The position numbers and the translations under genes were made by a program. Positions 44,539 through 52,382 of a DNA stretch of 64,000 nt are shown here, in pieces. Source of the DNA: Chloroflexota bacterium (GTDB lineage Bacteria > Chloroflexota > Dehalococcoidia > Tepidiformales > Tepidiformaceae); assembly GCA_016191435.1 (NCBI GenBank), contig JACPOQ010000043.1, forward strand, positions 62,001 to 126,000. Reading direction: 5' to 3'. The notes beneath the pieces were generated by a model. It was not told the DNA's origin. It was given only the letters and a program-made list of their open reading frames with translations, and made no database searches. Numbering within the stretch: the stretch's first letter is position 1; each line of letters begins with the position of its first letter.

Positions 44539-45596
44539 AAGACCTGGACGACCCGGGCCTCCTCGCGCTGGACGCATCGGGCATGTTCGGCCACATCGAA
44601 GCTGTTGGCCGGGAGTTCGTGCGGGCGTGGGAGGCGAGTCTCGACCTCGCGCTGCCGCCGGGGGCCAGCGATGTAGCGAGCGTGGTAATCGCGGGCATGG
44701 GCGGCTCGGCCACGGCCGGCGACTACTTCGCTGCCATCTGCGCGAGCACATCCGAAATCCCGGTAACCGTCGTGCGCGGGACATCGCTGCCGAACTACGT
44801 CTCGGACCGCACGCTGGTGGTCGTCTGCTCCTACAGCGGCGACACGGGCGAAGCGCTGGCGTGCTACGACGACGCCTGGAAGCGTGGCGCGGCGCTCATG
44901 GCGATCACCAGGGGCGGGCGGCTGGGCAGGCGTTGCCACCTGGACGGCGTTCCCGCGCACACCATCACGTACAACGCCTCGCCGCGGGCAACGACGGTGC
45001 ATACGCTCGCGCCGCTGTTGCGGCTCGGGACGCGTCTTGGCATCAGCCCGGTGGGCACCGCCGATATCCGCCGAGCCGGGGAGATGCACCACGGGTTCGT
45101 CACGCAGGACCTCGTCCCCACCTGCCCGGTGGCGAAGAACGGCGCGAAGCAGCTGGCGCTGGCGCTCCATGGGCGGTTCCCGATCGTGTTCGGGGCGGAA
45201 CACCTCGAACGCGCAGCGGCGCGCTTCCGTAACCAGCTCGCCGAGAATGGCAAATCGCTGGGCGCGTTCGAATCGCTGCCCGAGGCGGACCACAATCTCA
45301 TCGTGGGGCTGGAGCGCGGCGGGCGGCACAAAGAGCAGCTGGCGGTTACGACGCTGGAATCGCCTGCGCTGTATTCCACCGGGACGCAGCGCCGGTTCGA
45401 GCTCACCTGCTCGTTTTTCGAAGAAGCAGGCATTCCCGTGCACCGTCTTGCACCGGGCGGGACGACGGTGCTGGAGCAACTGCTGCTGGCGACCGCGTGG
45501 GGCGACTATGTGTCGTGTTACGTGGCGCTGCTGGAAGGTATCGACCCAACGCCGATCCCGCAGATTGACCGCCTCAAGGCGGCGCTGGCGGAGTAG
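44535..45596 (+). CDS. Bifunctional phosphoglucose/phosphomannose isomerase
   Basis: 353 residues, GTG start overlapping the mutase stop. SIS-domain pattern: VVIAGMGGSATAGDYFAAIC, VRGTSLPNYVSDRTLVVVCS and SYSGDTGEALACYDDA; then LGAFESLPEADHNLIVGLER and a C-terminal GGTTVLEQLLLATAWGDYVS. This matches the archaeal/bacterial bifunctional PGI/PMI family, which interconverts fructose-6-P with glucose-6-P and mannose-6-P. Together the three genes connect fructose-6-P to NDP-glucose or GDP-mannose. Confidence 0.92.
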   Translation: MKDLDDPGLLALDASGMFGHIEAVGREFVRAWEASLDLALPPGASDVASVVIAGMGGSATAGDYFAAICASTSEIPVTVVRGTSLPNYVSDRTLVVVCSYSGDTGEALACYDDAWKRGAALMAITRGGRLGRRCHLDGVPAHTITYNASPRATTVHTLAPLLRLGTRLGISPVGTADIRRAGEMHHGFVTQDLVPTCPVAKNGAKQLALALHGRFPIVFGAEHLERAAARFRNQLAENGKSLGAFESLPEADHNLIVGLERGGRHKEQLAVTTLESPALYSTGTQRRFELTCSFFEEAGIPVHRLAPGGTTVLEQLLLATAWGDYVSCYVALLEGIDPTPIPQIDRLKAALAE

Positions 45597-45712
45597 GCGC
45601 CGGCGCCAGAACGCCGCCGGCAGCTAACGCCGAACGGCGTAGGAGGCGGCCGCCATATCATGTGGGCTCAGGCCGGCGCTTGACGCGCCCGCGCCACCGA
45701 TAGGAATGCCCG

Positions 45713-47344
45713 ATGCCCACCACGTTCTCTGAACTCGGACTCAGCGCCGAAGTGCTCGAAAGCATCAACGCGCTTGGCTACGAAGAGCCGTCACCGATCC
45801 AGGCCCTCGCGATCCCACCAATGATGGCGGGCCGCGACGTGGTCGCGCAGGCGCAAACGGGGACGGGCAAGACGGCGGCGTTCGCGATCCCGATCATCGA
45901 GCGCATCAACACCCGGCGCGCGGGGGTCCAGGCGATCGTCGTGCTGCCGACGCGCGAACTCGCGGTCCAGGTGGCCGAGGCGGTGCATGCGCTCGGGCAC
46001 GGCCGTGGGATCACGGTGCTGCCGATCTACGGGGGGCAGCCGTATGACCGGCAGCTGCGTGCGCTGAAGGCGGGCGTGCACGTCGTGGTCGGGACACCGG
46101 GCCGGATCATGGACCACGTGCGGCGCGAGACGCTGCGGCTGGACACGACCAGCATGGTGGTGCTGGACGAAGCCGACGAGATGCTCGACATGGGCTTCCT
46201 CGAGGACATCGAGTTCATCCTCGACAAGGTGCCGGCGGAGCGGCAGATCGGCCTGTTCTCGGCGACGATCCCGGCGCGCATCGAAGCGCTCGCCCGGCGC
46301 TACCTGCGGGAGCCCGAGCGCATCATGATCGCGCAGGAGACGCGGACCGCGCCGCAGACGCAACAGTTCTGGTACGAGACGCCCTACCGTTCAAAGCTCG
46401 ACGTGCTGGCACGGATACTCGATTTCGAGCAACCTCCATCGGCAATCATCTTCTGCCGCACCAAGCGCGAGGTGGACACGCTCGCGGAAGCGCTGCAGTC
46501 CCGGGGATATTCGACGGCGGCGATCCACGGGGACATCAGCCAGGCCCAACGCGAATTGCAGCTGCGGGCGTTCCGGGACAATCGTGCCGAGATCCTGGTG
46601 GCGACGGACGTGGCGGCGCGCGGGCTCGACATCCCGGATGTCTCGCACGTGATCAACTACGACATCCCGGATGACGCCGATGCGTACGTGCATCGCATCG
46701 GGCGGACCGGGCGGATGGGCGCGAAGGGCGAGGCGATTACGCTCGTGACGCCGCGGGAAACGCGCCTGCTGCATTCCATCGAGCAGCAGACGCGGAAGAA
46801 GATGAAGCAGCTCAAGCTGCCGACGCAGGCCGACATCGCTGCGCGGCGGCGCGAAGCGTTCGTGAGCGCGTTGCGAGAGACGATCGAAAGTGGCGCCGGA
46901 GAGCCGTTCGGGCGGCTGCTCGAAGGGCTCGCGCAGGAGCACGAACCGCTTGCGATCGCGCGGGCCGCCCTCTATCTCGCGGCAACGGGCGGCGGCAGCG
47001 GCCGCGGCGACGGGTCATTCGTGGGTGGCGAAGGTGAGCCGGCGGAGCCCGAACCGGATTCGGCCGTGGAAGCGGGGATGGTGCGGCTGTTCATCGATGC
47101 GGGGCGCAAGCAGGGCGTACGGCCCCAGGACCTCGTGGAGGCGTTCGCGACGCAGGCAGGTGTGGCGCCATCGACGGTTGGCACGATCGACCTGTACGAC
47201 AGCTTCGCGTTCGTGGATATGCGGACCGCGGGGGCGAAGAAGGTCATCGAGCAGGGCGTCGTAAGGCTGCACGGCGGTGAGGCGCACGTAAAGAAAGCGG
47301 TCCCGCGAACGGGCGCCGGCGCGGGCCCACGCCGGAAGAAGTAG
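45713..47344 (+). CDS. DEAD-box ATP-dependent RNA helicase (DeaD/CshA type)
   Basis: 543 residues. Q-motif TFSELGLSAEVLESINALGY, motif I AQAQTGTGKT, Ia PTRELAVQ, II VLDEADEMLDMGF, III FSATIP, IV IIFCRTKREVD, V ATDVAARGLDIP and VI HRIGRTGRMG are all intact. The C-terminus (about 470-530, VRLFIDAGRKQGVRPQDLVE and VGTIDLYDSFAFVDM) is a DbpA-type RNA-binding domain, ending in a basic tail. Such helicases act in ribosome assembly, mRNA decay and cold adaptation. A long GC-rich leader with small hairpins precedes it. Confidence 0.95.
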   Translation: MPTTFSELGLSAEVLESINALGYEEPSPIQALAIPPMMAGRDVVAQAQTGTGKTAAFAIPIIERINTRRAGVQAIVVLPTRELAVQVAEAVHALGHGRGITVLPIYGGQPYDRQLRALKAGVHVVVGTPGRIMDHVRRETLRLDTTSMVVLDEADEMLDMGFLEDIEFILDKVPAERQIGLFSATIPARIEALARRYLREPERIMIAQETRTAPQTQQFWYETPYRSKLDVLARILDFEQPPSAIIFCRTKREVDTLAEALQSRGYSTAAIHGDISQAQRELQLRAFRDNRAEILVATDVAARGLDIPDVSHVINYDIPDDADAYVHRIGRTGRMGAKGEAITLVTPRETRLLHSIEQQTRKKMKQLKLPTQADIAARRREAFVSALRETIESGAGEPFGRLLEGLAQEHEPLAIARAALYLAATGGGSGRGDGSFVGGEGEPAEPEPDSAVEAGMVRLFIDAGRKQGVRPQDLVEAFATQAGVAPSTVGTIDLYDSFAFVDMRTAGAKKVIEQGVVRLHGGEAHVKKAVPRTGAGAGPRRKK

Positions 47345-47350
47345 CAAGGC

Positions 47351-48115
47351 TCAGGCGAAGGAGCCGTGGCGGCCGGCGCCTTGCGCGAAGCGCGTGGCGC
47401 CTTCGCGGGTCTCGCCGGAGCGGACGACTTCGATGCCGTGGGCATATTCGTTTTGGAGCGCGGCCGGGAGGTCCCTGCTCCATTGCTCGTACGAGGAGAG
47501 GCGGTCGGCACGAAGGCAGCGTTGAGGGAAGGCGGCGAGCTGCGCCGCCAGCACTTTCGCGCTGGCGAGCGCTTCGCCGTGCTCCACGAGCCGGTTGGCG
47601 AGGCCCATGCTGAGCGCCTCCTCGCCGCTCACGCCACGCCCTGTCAGGATCATGTCGAGGGCGTGGCTCTGCCCGATGAGGCGTGGCAGGCGGATGGTGC
47701 CGCCATCGACGAGCGGCACGCCCCAGCGGCGGCAATAGACGCCGAACACGGCATCGCGGGCCGCGACCCGGAGGTCGCACCAGAGGGCGAGCTCGAGGCC
47801 GCCGGCTACGGCGTGGCCTTCGACGGCCGCGATCACGGGCTTCGAAAGCAGCATGCGCGTGCAGCCAAGCGGCCCATCGCCTTCGGCCGTGACGCGGTTG
47901 CCGCGCGCGTCGGAGATAGCCTTGAGGTCGGCGCCGGCACAGAAGGCGCCTTCGGCGCCGGTGAGGATGGCGATTGAGAGCGCCTCATCGCTATCGAAGC
48001 GGCGAAAAGCGGCGGCGAGGGCACTCGCTGTTGGCCCATCGACCGCGTTGCGGACCTCCGGGCGGTCGATGGTGACAATGGCGATGGCGCCTTCGCTTTC
48101 GTAGCGGACAGTCAT
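47351..48115 (-). CDS. Enoyl-CoA hydratase/isomerase (crotonase) family protein
   Basis: 254 residues. Crotonase motifs: IDRPEVRNAVDGPTASALAA, ILTGAEGAFCAGADLKAIS (oxyanion-hole GADLK), KPVIAAVEGHAVAGGLELAL and MGLANRLVEHGEAL. The catalytic Glu usual in the second motif aligns with the region VYCRRWGVPLVDGG, which has Asp rather than Glu, so isomerase or hydrolase chemistry is possible. It follows a RidA gene (25 bp), forming a two-gene operon. Tail to tail with the helicase gene, 6 bp apart. Confidence 0.88.
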   Translation of the reverse strand: MTVRYESEGAIAIVTIDRPEVRNAVDGPTASALAAAFRRFDSDEALSIAILTGAEGAFCAGADLKAISDARGNRVTAEGDGPLGCTRMLLSKPVIAAVEGHAVAGGLELALWCDLRVAARDAVFGVYCRRWGVPLVDGGTIRLPRLIGQSHALDMILTGRGVSGEEALSMGLANRLVEHGEALASAKVLAAQLAAFPQRCLRADRLSSYEQWSRDLPAALQNEYAHGIEVVRSGETREGATRFAQGAGRHGSFA

Positions 48116-48140
48116 TGCGGGGTCTCCAATCGTGGGTGCG

Positions 48141-48539
48141 TCAGCTCAGGGCGGCAATGGCCTCGACTTCGACCATAAGCCCCGGGAGGGCGAGGGCGGT
48201 GACGCCGACCAGCGTGGAAGCGGGATACGGCCCCTGGCCGAAGAACTCGGCGCGGACATCGCGGATGATGGCGCGGTGGGAAGGTTCGAGGGCAACGACG
48301 TAGGTGTTGAGCTTCACGACATCGGCGAGGGTGGCGCCGGCCGCACCGAGGGCGAGCTGCAGGTTCGCGAGCGCCTGGCGGAGCTGAGCGGCGAGGTCGC
48401 CTTCGCCGACAAGGTTGTCGTTGGCATCGAGCGCGATCTGGCCGGCGATGTAGATGGTGCGGGCGCCCGGCGGCGTGACCGCAACGTGGGAGTAGCCGCG
48501 GGCGGGATGCAGGCCCGGCGTGGCAGGAAAGCTGTTCAT
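48141..48539 (-). CDS. RidA-family enamine/imine deaminase
   Basis: 132 residues, typical RidA length. YSHVAVTPPGARTIYIAGQI, ALANLQLALGAAGATLADVV, and the C-terminal YPASTLVGVTALALPGLMVE with the substrate-binding pattern VEVEAIA. The catalytic Arg of true RidA (R in xxxRxxV near YPARTxV) reads Ser here (PASTLV), so deaminase activity is not assured; many homologues in this family have other roles. ATG 48539 follows GGAGG. First gene of the operon with the crotonase. Confidence 0.85.
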   Translation of the reverse strand: MNSFPATPGLHPARGYSHVAVTPPGARTIYIAGQIALDANDNLVGEGDLAAQLRQALANLQLALGAAGATLADVVKLNTYVVALEPSHRAIIRDVRAEFFGQGPYPASTLVGVTALALPGLMVEVEAIAALS

Positions 48540-48586
48540 TTGGCCTCCGTGGTGGGGGCCATTCTAGTGAATCCGGACCGGGACGG

Positions 48587-49072
48587 TTAGCGCGACAACA
48601 CGAGCTCATCGCCGATGGCGACGGTCCCGGCAGAGAGGATGGCGGCGCGCAGGCCGCCCCGGTCACGCAGGGCCTTCAAGATGCCGGGGCGCGTAAGCGA
48701 CTCGATGTAGGCGCAGGGTTCGCATTGGCGGACGCCGCGGAAGCGGACGCCGCCGACGTGGAAATCGCGGCCGACAAGTTCCGTGAGCTGGACGCCTGCG
48801 ACGGCAATGTTGCGGCGGAGCTCCTCCGGGGCCAGCCCGAGTCCGGCGGCGACTTCAGCCTCGACGAAGGTGACCTGCTGGTCGGGCCATTTGGGGTCGC
48901 TCCAGTGTCCGAGGCCGAGGGCGTAGCGATCGCCGGCAATGCCGACGCCGGGGATGAGCTCGATGCGGCGGTGGGACATCATGGGCTCGCCGGCGACTGG
49001 CGCCGTGAACAGCCCGACGACGCGGCTCGTGCCTGTCCGCGTGTGATCGGCCGTGGCACGCTGCGGGTCCAT
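48587..49072 (-). CDS. MOSC domain protein
   Basis: 161 residues. PGVGIAGDRYALGLGHWSDP, QQVTFVEAEVAAGLGLAPEE, NIAVAGVQLTELVGRDFHVG and VRQCEPCAYIESLTRPGILK match MOSC domains, which occur in molybdenum-cofactor sulfurases and related sulfur carriers; the cysteines in CEPC are in the conserved sulfur-binding position. Single-domain MOSC proteins are often linked to detoxification of N-hydroxylated compounds. The start is ATG 49072 with TACACT 6 nt upstream. Confidence 0.88.
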   Translation of the reverse strand: MDPQRATADHTRTGTSRVVGLFTAPVAGEPMMSHRRIELIPGVGIAGDRYALGLGHWSDPKWPDQQVTFVEAEVAAGLGLAPEELRRNIAVAGVQLTELVGRDFHVGGVRFRGVRQCEPCAYIESLTRPGILKALRDRGGLRAAILSAGTVAIGDELVLSR

Positions 49073-49078
49073 CCAGCG

Positions 49079-49084
49079 AGTGTA
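49079..49084 (-). promoter_or_regulatory. -10 box for leaderless MOSC gene
   Basis: TACACT on the minus strand, six bases (CGCTGG) before ATG 49072. Confidence 0.55.
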
Positions 49085-49186
49085 CCATCGCCCGGTGGCG
49101 GCCCCGAACGGCGGGGAGACGGACCGATCGTCCCGCTGGTTCGAGGCAAATGTGGCCTGCCGCTCGCGCCGGGGGGCAGCGGAGCC

Positions 49187-49192
49187 TATACT
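49187..49192 (+). promoter_or_regulatory. -10 box upstream of the 36-residue membrane protein gene
   Basis: TATACT with a T-rich stretch after it. The predicted transcript start is about 60 nt before the TTG start codon. Confidence 0.45.
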
Positions 49193-49261
49193 TTTTGTTC
49201 CGCCCCTCGTGTGCGAGCGTCCGGGGTTGCTGGGCACGAGGCAGGCAAGGAGGTTGGGTAC

Positions 49262-49372
49262 TTGAAGAAGTTCCTCGGCATTTTCGCACTCATTGGCGCC
49301 GTGGCGGCCGCGGTCATGTTCTGGCGCCGGCGCCAGGACGACGACGAATTCCTCGATGAGGAACTGGAGTAA
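49262..49372 (+). CDS. Small single-helix membrane protein
   Basis: 36 residues from TTG 49262, which has AAGGAGG at the proper distance. Sequence pattern: LKK, one membrane helix (FLGIFALIGAVAAAVMFW), RRRQ, then an acidic tail (DDDEFLDEELE). Positive-inside rules place the tail in the cytosol. It resembles the small DLW-39-like proteins of actinobacteria in layout, though the terminal motif differs. The next gene begins directly after its stop, so the two may be translated together. Confidence 0.72.
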   Translation: MKKFLGIFALIGAVAAAVMFWRRRQDDDEFLDEELE

Positions 49373-50530
49373 CTGACCTCGCCAGTTGAGCCCTCCGCGC
49401 GCCGCCCGGCAATCACGGGGTATGGTGCCGTATCCACATGGGGGAGCGGAGCTTCGCGCGCGTGGGAGGCGGCGGCGGCGAAGGAGCGCGCCGGGCGCGT
49501 GTTCGACCCTGAGGGCGGCACGAACTACTTCGCGGCGCCGGTCCCGGACAACTACCGCGCGCATGGCGACATCCCTCGCAACCTGGCGCACTTCCTGGAT
49601 CCCGGTTCGCTCATCGCCCTCGATGCTGCGCTGCAAGCGCTCGCTTCGGCCGGGTTGTCCGCCGGCGCGGGCGACTCGCGGCGGTTCGCGCTGGTGGACG
49701 GACTGCCGTACCGCGCGCCAGGCCAGCCGACGCTGTTCGTGCCCTATGGCCACGTGGCGGCGCGCGCACTCGGCATCCGCGGTGCAGCTGCGGTGGTCGG
49801 AGGGGCGTTTTCGAGCGGGATGGCGGCGATTGTCGCGGCGGGACATATGGTCGCGCGGGGCGAAGCCGACATCGTGCTGGCCGGTGCGGCGCAGGCACTA
49901 CAGGCGCCGGTACTGGAGCAGCTGCGCGCCCAGGGGTACTCATCACGCGAGCATTCGCGTCCGTTCGATGTGGGCCATATTGGGTTTGTGCCCGCGGAGG
50001 GCGCGGCGTACGTCGTCGTGGAGTCGGAGGAGCATGCCGCAGGGCGAGGGGCGACCACAATCGCGCGGATTGCCGGGAAAGCAGAGCTGTTCGACCCGGG
50101 AACCGAGCCGCTGGCGGTCAGCGGCGCACCCGAGGCAGGGCGGGTGATGCAGGCGGCACTCGCGGACGCGGGCTACCTCCAGAACCAGGTGGACCTTGCT
50201 GTTTCGTGCGCGGATGGGCGGAGCGAGGTGGATTTCGCCGAAGGGTACGGGCTGAAGCGCACCTTCGGCCGGCACGCCTATTACGCCGGAGTGACCACGG
50301 GCCACGGCTCGCTGGGGTTCGCGCTCGCGGCGAGCGGACCGCTTTCCGTCGCGCTGGCGCTGGAGACGCTGAGGCGGCAGCACGTCTTCCCGATCGCTGG
50401 TTTCGAATCGGCGAAAGCGGACCTCGATCTCGCCTACGTCCGGGAGACGCGTGCGGAGAAGGTCGATTGCGTGCTCGTGACGAGCCTCGGGCTCGGGGGC
50501 TCGAACGTGGCGCTGCTGCTGCAGACGTAG
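49373..50530 (+). CDS. Beta-ketoacyl synthase-like protein lacking active-site residues
   Basis: About 385 residues with the thiolase/ketoacyl-synthase fold: PAITGYGAVSTWGSGASRAW, AAVVGGAFSSGMAAIVAAGH, YGLKRTFGRHAYYAGVTTGH, SLGFALAASGPLS and LVTSLGLGGSNVALLL. The active-site Cys position (TACASG in enzymes) reads GAFSSG, and the NAHGT motif reads SCADGR, so two catalytic residues are lost while the GH of the third motif remains. This resembles chain-length-factor-type partners. The conserved N-terminal strand begins right after the upstream stop but has no ATG, GTG or TTG; CTG 49373 would be the only near-cognate start, and GTG 49499 would lose that strand. Confidence 0.72.
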   Translation: MTSPVEPSARRPAITGYGAVSTWGSGASRAWEAAAAKERAGRVFDPEGGTNYFAAPVPDNYRAHGDIPRNLAHFLDPGSLIALDAALQALASAGLSAGAGDSRRFALVDGLPYRAPGQPTLFVPYGHVAARALGIRGAAAVVGGAFSSGMAAIVAAGHMVARGEADIVLAGAAQALQAPVLEQLRAQGYSSREHSRPFDVGHIGFVPAEGAAYVVVESEEHAAGRGATTIARIAGKAELFDPGTEPLAVSGAPEAGRVMQAALADAGYLQNQVDLAVSCADGRSEVDFAEGYGLKRTFGRHAYYAGVTTGHGSLGFALAASGPLSVALALETLRRQHVFPIAGFESAKADLDLAYVRETRAEKVDCVLVTSLGLGGSNVALLLQT

Positions 50531-50571
50531 CCCGCAAAGTGCCCCCGGGGGCGAGTAAGCCCGGCCCGCGC

Positions 50572-50577
50572 TACCAT
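50572..50577 (+). promoter_or_regulatory. -10 box for leaderless metallo-beta-lactamase-fold gene
   Basis: TACCAT, six bases (CGATGC) before ATG 50584. Confidence 0.52.
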
Positions 50578-50583
50578 CGATGC

Positions 50584-51213
50584 ATGGCGATAGAAATAAC
50601 GTGGCTGGGCCGCACCTGTTTCCGGCTCAAAGGGCGAGAGGGCGTGGTGGTCACCGACCCTTGCCCGCCGGAAAGCGGCTACCGGCTGGGGAAAATGACG
50701 GCGGACGTGGTCACGCTCAGCAACCGGGATGAACCGGGCTACAGCGACGTCGACCTGGTGACCGGCCAGAAGGTCGTGCTGGATGCGCCCGGTGAGTACG
50801 AAGTCGGGGGCGTGCTCGTCACGGGCGTGGCGACGAAGCGCGCGGACGGGCGGCGTAACGTGGCCTTTGTCTACGAGCTCGACGGGATCCGCGTGGCGCA
50901 CCTCGGGCTGCCAGGCCCGGGCGCGGGCGTCGGCATGCTGGACGACATCAAGGGGGTCGACATCCTGTTGATGCCCGTGGGGGGCGGGAATTCGCTGAAC
51001 AGCGCGAACGCGGCCGACGTGATGACGACGATCGACGCGCGCGTCGCCATCCCGATGAACTACAAAACCGAGTTCGAGACGGCGGAGCTGGAGACCCTGG
51101 AGCGATTCCTGAAGGAATCGGGGGCGAAGCCGGAGCCGCAGCCGCGGTTCCAGGTGTCGAAGAGCCAGCTCCCGACGGAGCTCACGGTGTTCATCCTGCA
51201 GCCGAAGCCGTAG
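50584..51213 (+). CDS. Metallo-beta-lactamase-fold protein (UlaG/YtnP-like)
   Basis: 209 residues starting MAIEITWLGRTCFRLKGREG, the pattern of UlaG-like MBL-fold hydrolases (WLGHxxF/xR). ADVVTLSNRDEPGYSDVDLV takes the place of the HxHxDH metal motif, which is not intact: the expected His residues read SNRDEPGY. So metal binding may be lost or different. VGGVLVTGVATKRADGR and DILLMPVGGGNSLNSANAAD complete the fold. A UlaG-like family without the canonical motif is known in many phyla; function unknown. Confidence 0.8.
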   Translation: MAIEITWLGRTCFRLKGREGVVVTDPCPPESGYRLGKMTADVVTLSNRDEPGYSDVDLVTGQKVVLDAPGEYEVGGVLVTGVATKRADGRRNVAFVYELDGIRVAHLGLPGPGAGVGMLDDIKGVDILLMPVGGGNSLNSANAADVMTTIDARVAIPMNYKTEFETAELETLERFLKESGAKPEPQPRFQVSKSQLPTELTVFILQPKP

Positions 51214-51366
51214 CGCGGCGCTCAGAGCGGCGCGGAGGACACCGGGGTCCGGAGTCGAAGCGAGCAGGGGGCTGCGACCCGGTTGCGACGTGCGGTGGCA
51301 GTAGTAGCCGCGCTGGATGTCCCAACCGCCCCGCGCTGCCACCCGGCGCGGGACCGGGATCCGCCC
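51214..51366. other. Convergent intergenic region at the point where GC skew changes sign
   Basis: The gap between convergent genes (stops at 51213 and 51397). It holds an inverted repeat GGTGGCAG...CTGCCACC with a 35-bp spacer. No recognisable XerCD dif-like 28-mer and no gene. Upstream the + strand is G-rich, downstream it is C-rich. Confidence 0.5.
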
Positions 51367-51396
51367 GGGACTCAGAAGTCAGGATTCGGACTCTGC
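51367..51396 (-). repeat. Degenerate heptamer tract after the flavin reductase stop
   Basis: On the + strand: GGGACTC, AGAAGTC, AGGATTC, then GGACTCT out of register by one base. On the minus strand it starts next to the flavin reductase stop codon (51397-51399), like the other tracts. Confidence 0.5.
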
Positions 51397-51873
51397 TCAG
51401 CCCCCGTACTTCACGCCCACTTCCTCCAGCGTCAGCGGCGCACTTTCGCGCTTGACCCCCGCCTCCACCACTCGCCCGACGACCACGGCGTGGTCGCCTT
51501 CTTCGACAATCGTGACCAGCTCGCACTCCCACCAGGCCGGCGCATCGGAGATGATCGGCGCGCCGGTGGTGCGGGTTTCGTAGGCGTTATCGCCAAACTT
51601 GCCGTTCGCCGGCTCGACATGCTTGAAGAACGCGAAGGCGAGGTCCTTCTGGCCTGTGCCGAGCACGCTCACCGCGAACTTCGGCGTTTCCTTCAGCCGC
51701 TCGAACGTCACGCTATCGGTCTTCACCGCGACCACCACCAGCGGCGGCGCAAAGGACGCTTGCGTCACCCAGTTGATGGTCGAAGCGGTCGCCCTATCGC
51801 CTTCGCCGACGCCCAGCACAAAGAGGCCGTACGGGATCATCCGGAGCGCTGTCTTCTTCGCCTGTTCGTCCAT
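51397..51873 (-). CDS. Flavin reductase family protein (FMN-binding split barrel)
   Basis: 158 residues from ATG 51873 (AAGGAG 7 nt upstream; TTG 51877 is too close). Pattern GLFVLGVGEGDRATASTINW, TQASFAPPLVVVAVKTDS, FAVSVLGTGQKDLAFAFFKH and CELVTIVEEGDHAVVVGRVV is the FMN-binding split-barrel flavin reductase family, which supplies reduced flavin to two-component monooxygenases. Such oxygenases include LLM and acyl-CoA-dehydrogenase-like proteins, several of which are encoded in this window, though not adjacent. Confidence 0.9.
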   Translation of the reverse strand: MDEQAKKTALRMIPYGLFVLGVGEGDRATASTINWVTQASFAPPLVVVAVKTDSVTFERLKETPKFAVSVLGTGQKDLAFAFFKHVEPANGKFGDNAYETRTTGAPIISDAPAWWECELVTIVEEGDHAVVVGRVVEAGVKRESAPLTLEEVGVKYGG

Positions 51874-52112
51874 TGCCAAACTCCTTCGCGCCGCGCGGCG
51901 GCGGGTGATGCGGCCAGTCTACCGGCATGGCCTCGCCCGTGCCCGTCACCGATGTCCTGGAGGACGGCCGGCCGGGGCACGATGGGCGGGTGGCGTCCGC
52001 CGTGGCAGTGCAACGGGGCTGCAACGCCGCGGCCAGCCCCTGTAACGCCACGCGCTTCCCGTGCTCGCGACGCTGGACGCAGGGACGCGTTGCCGTCCCG
52101 ACGGAGGCAGCA

Positions 52113-52382
52113 GTGGACAAGCAGGCCATCGGCAGGACGAAGGACAAGGAAAACCCGATCCCGGAAGAGTCCGGCGAGGACGAGTCGCGGCGCTACGGCA
52201 ACATCGTCGATGACGATTCCGCCGACTCGTTCCCGGCGAGCGACCCGCCGTCGTTCACGCCGCTCACCAGCATCGCCCCGACCGCCGACCGCGAGCACCA
52301 GGCGGAACGGGATCGGGAACGCGCTGCCCACGACCGCCGGATGCGCGATTCCGCGAGGCCCGGCAGCGAAAAGCAGCGCTGA
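52113..52382 (+). CDS. Small acidic/basic hydrophilic protein with SFPASDPP motif
   Basis: 89 residues from GTG 52113, preceded by ACGGAGG at the right distance. Mostly disordered and charged, with DDDSADSFPASDPPSFTPLT in the middle. The ESFPASDPPS motif is widespread in small uncharacterised bacterial proteins. The tail is Arg/Glu-rich (DREHQAERDRERAAHDRRM). Function unknown. Confidence 0.78.
   Translation: MDKQAIGRTKDKENPIPEESGEDESRRYGNIVDDDSADSFPASDPPSFTPLTSIAPTADREHQAERDRERAAHDRRMRDSARPGSEKQR

Noticed and set aside
51214..51396. A XerCD dif site at the skew switch
   Set aside because: Looked for a 28-bp partly palindromic AT-rich core resembling known dif; none seen, only GC-rich inverted repeats.
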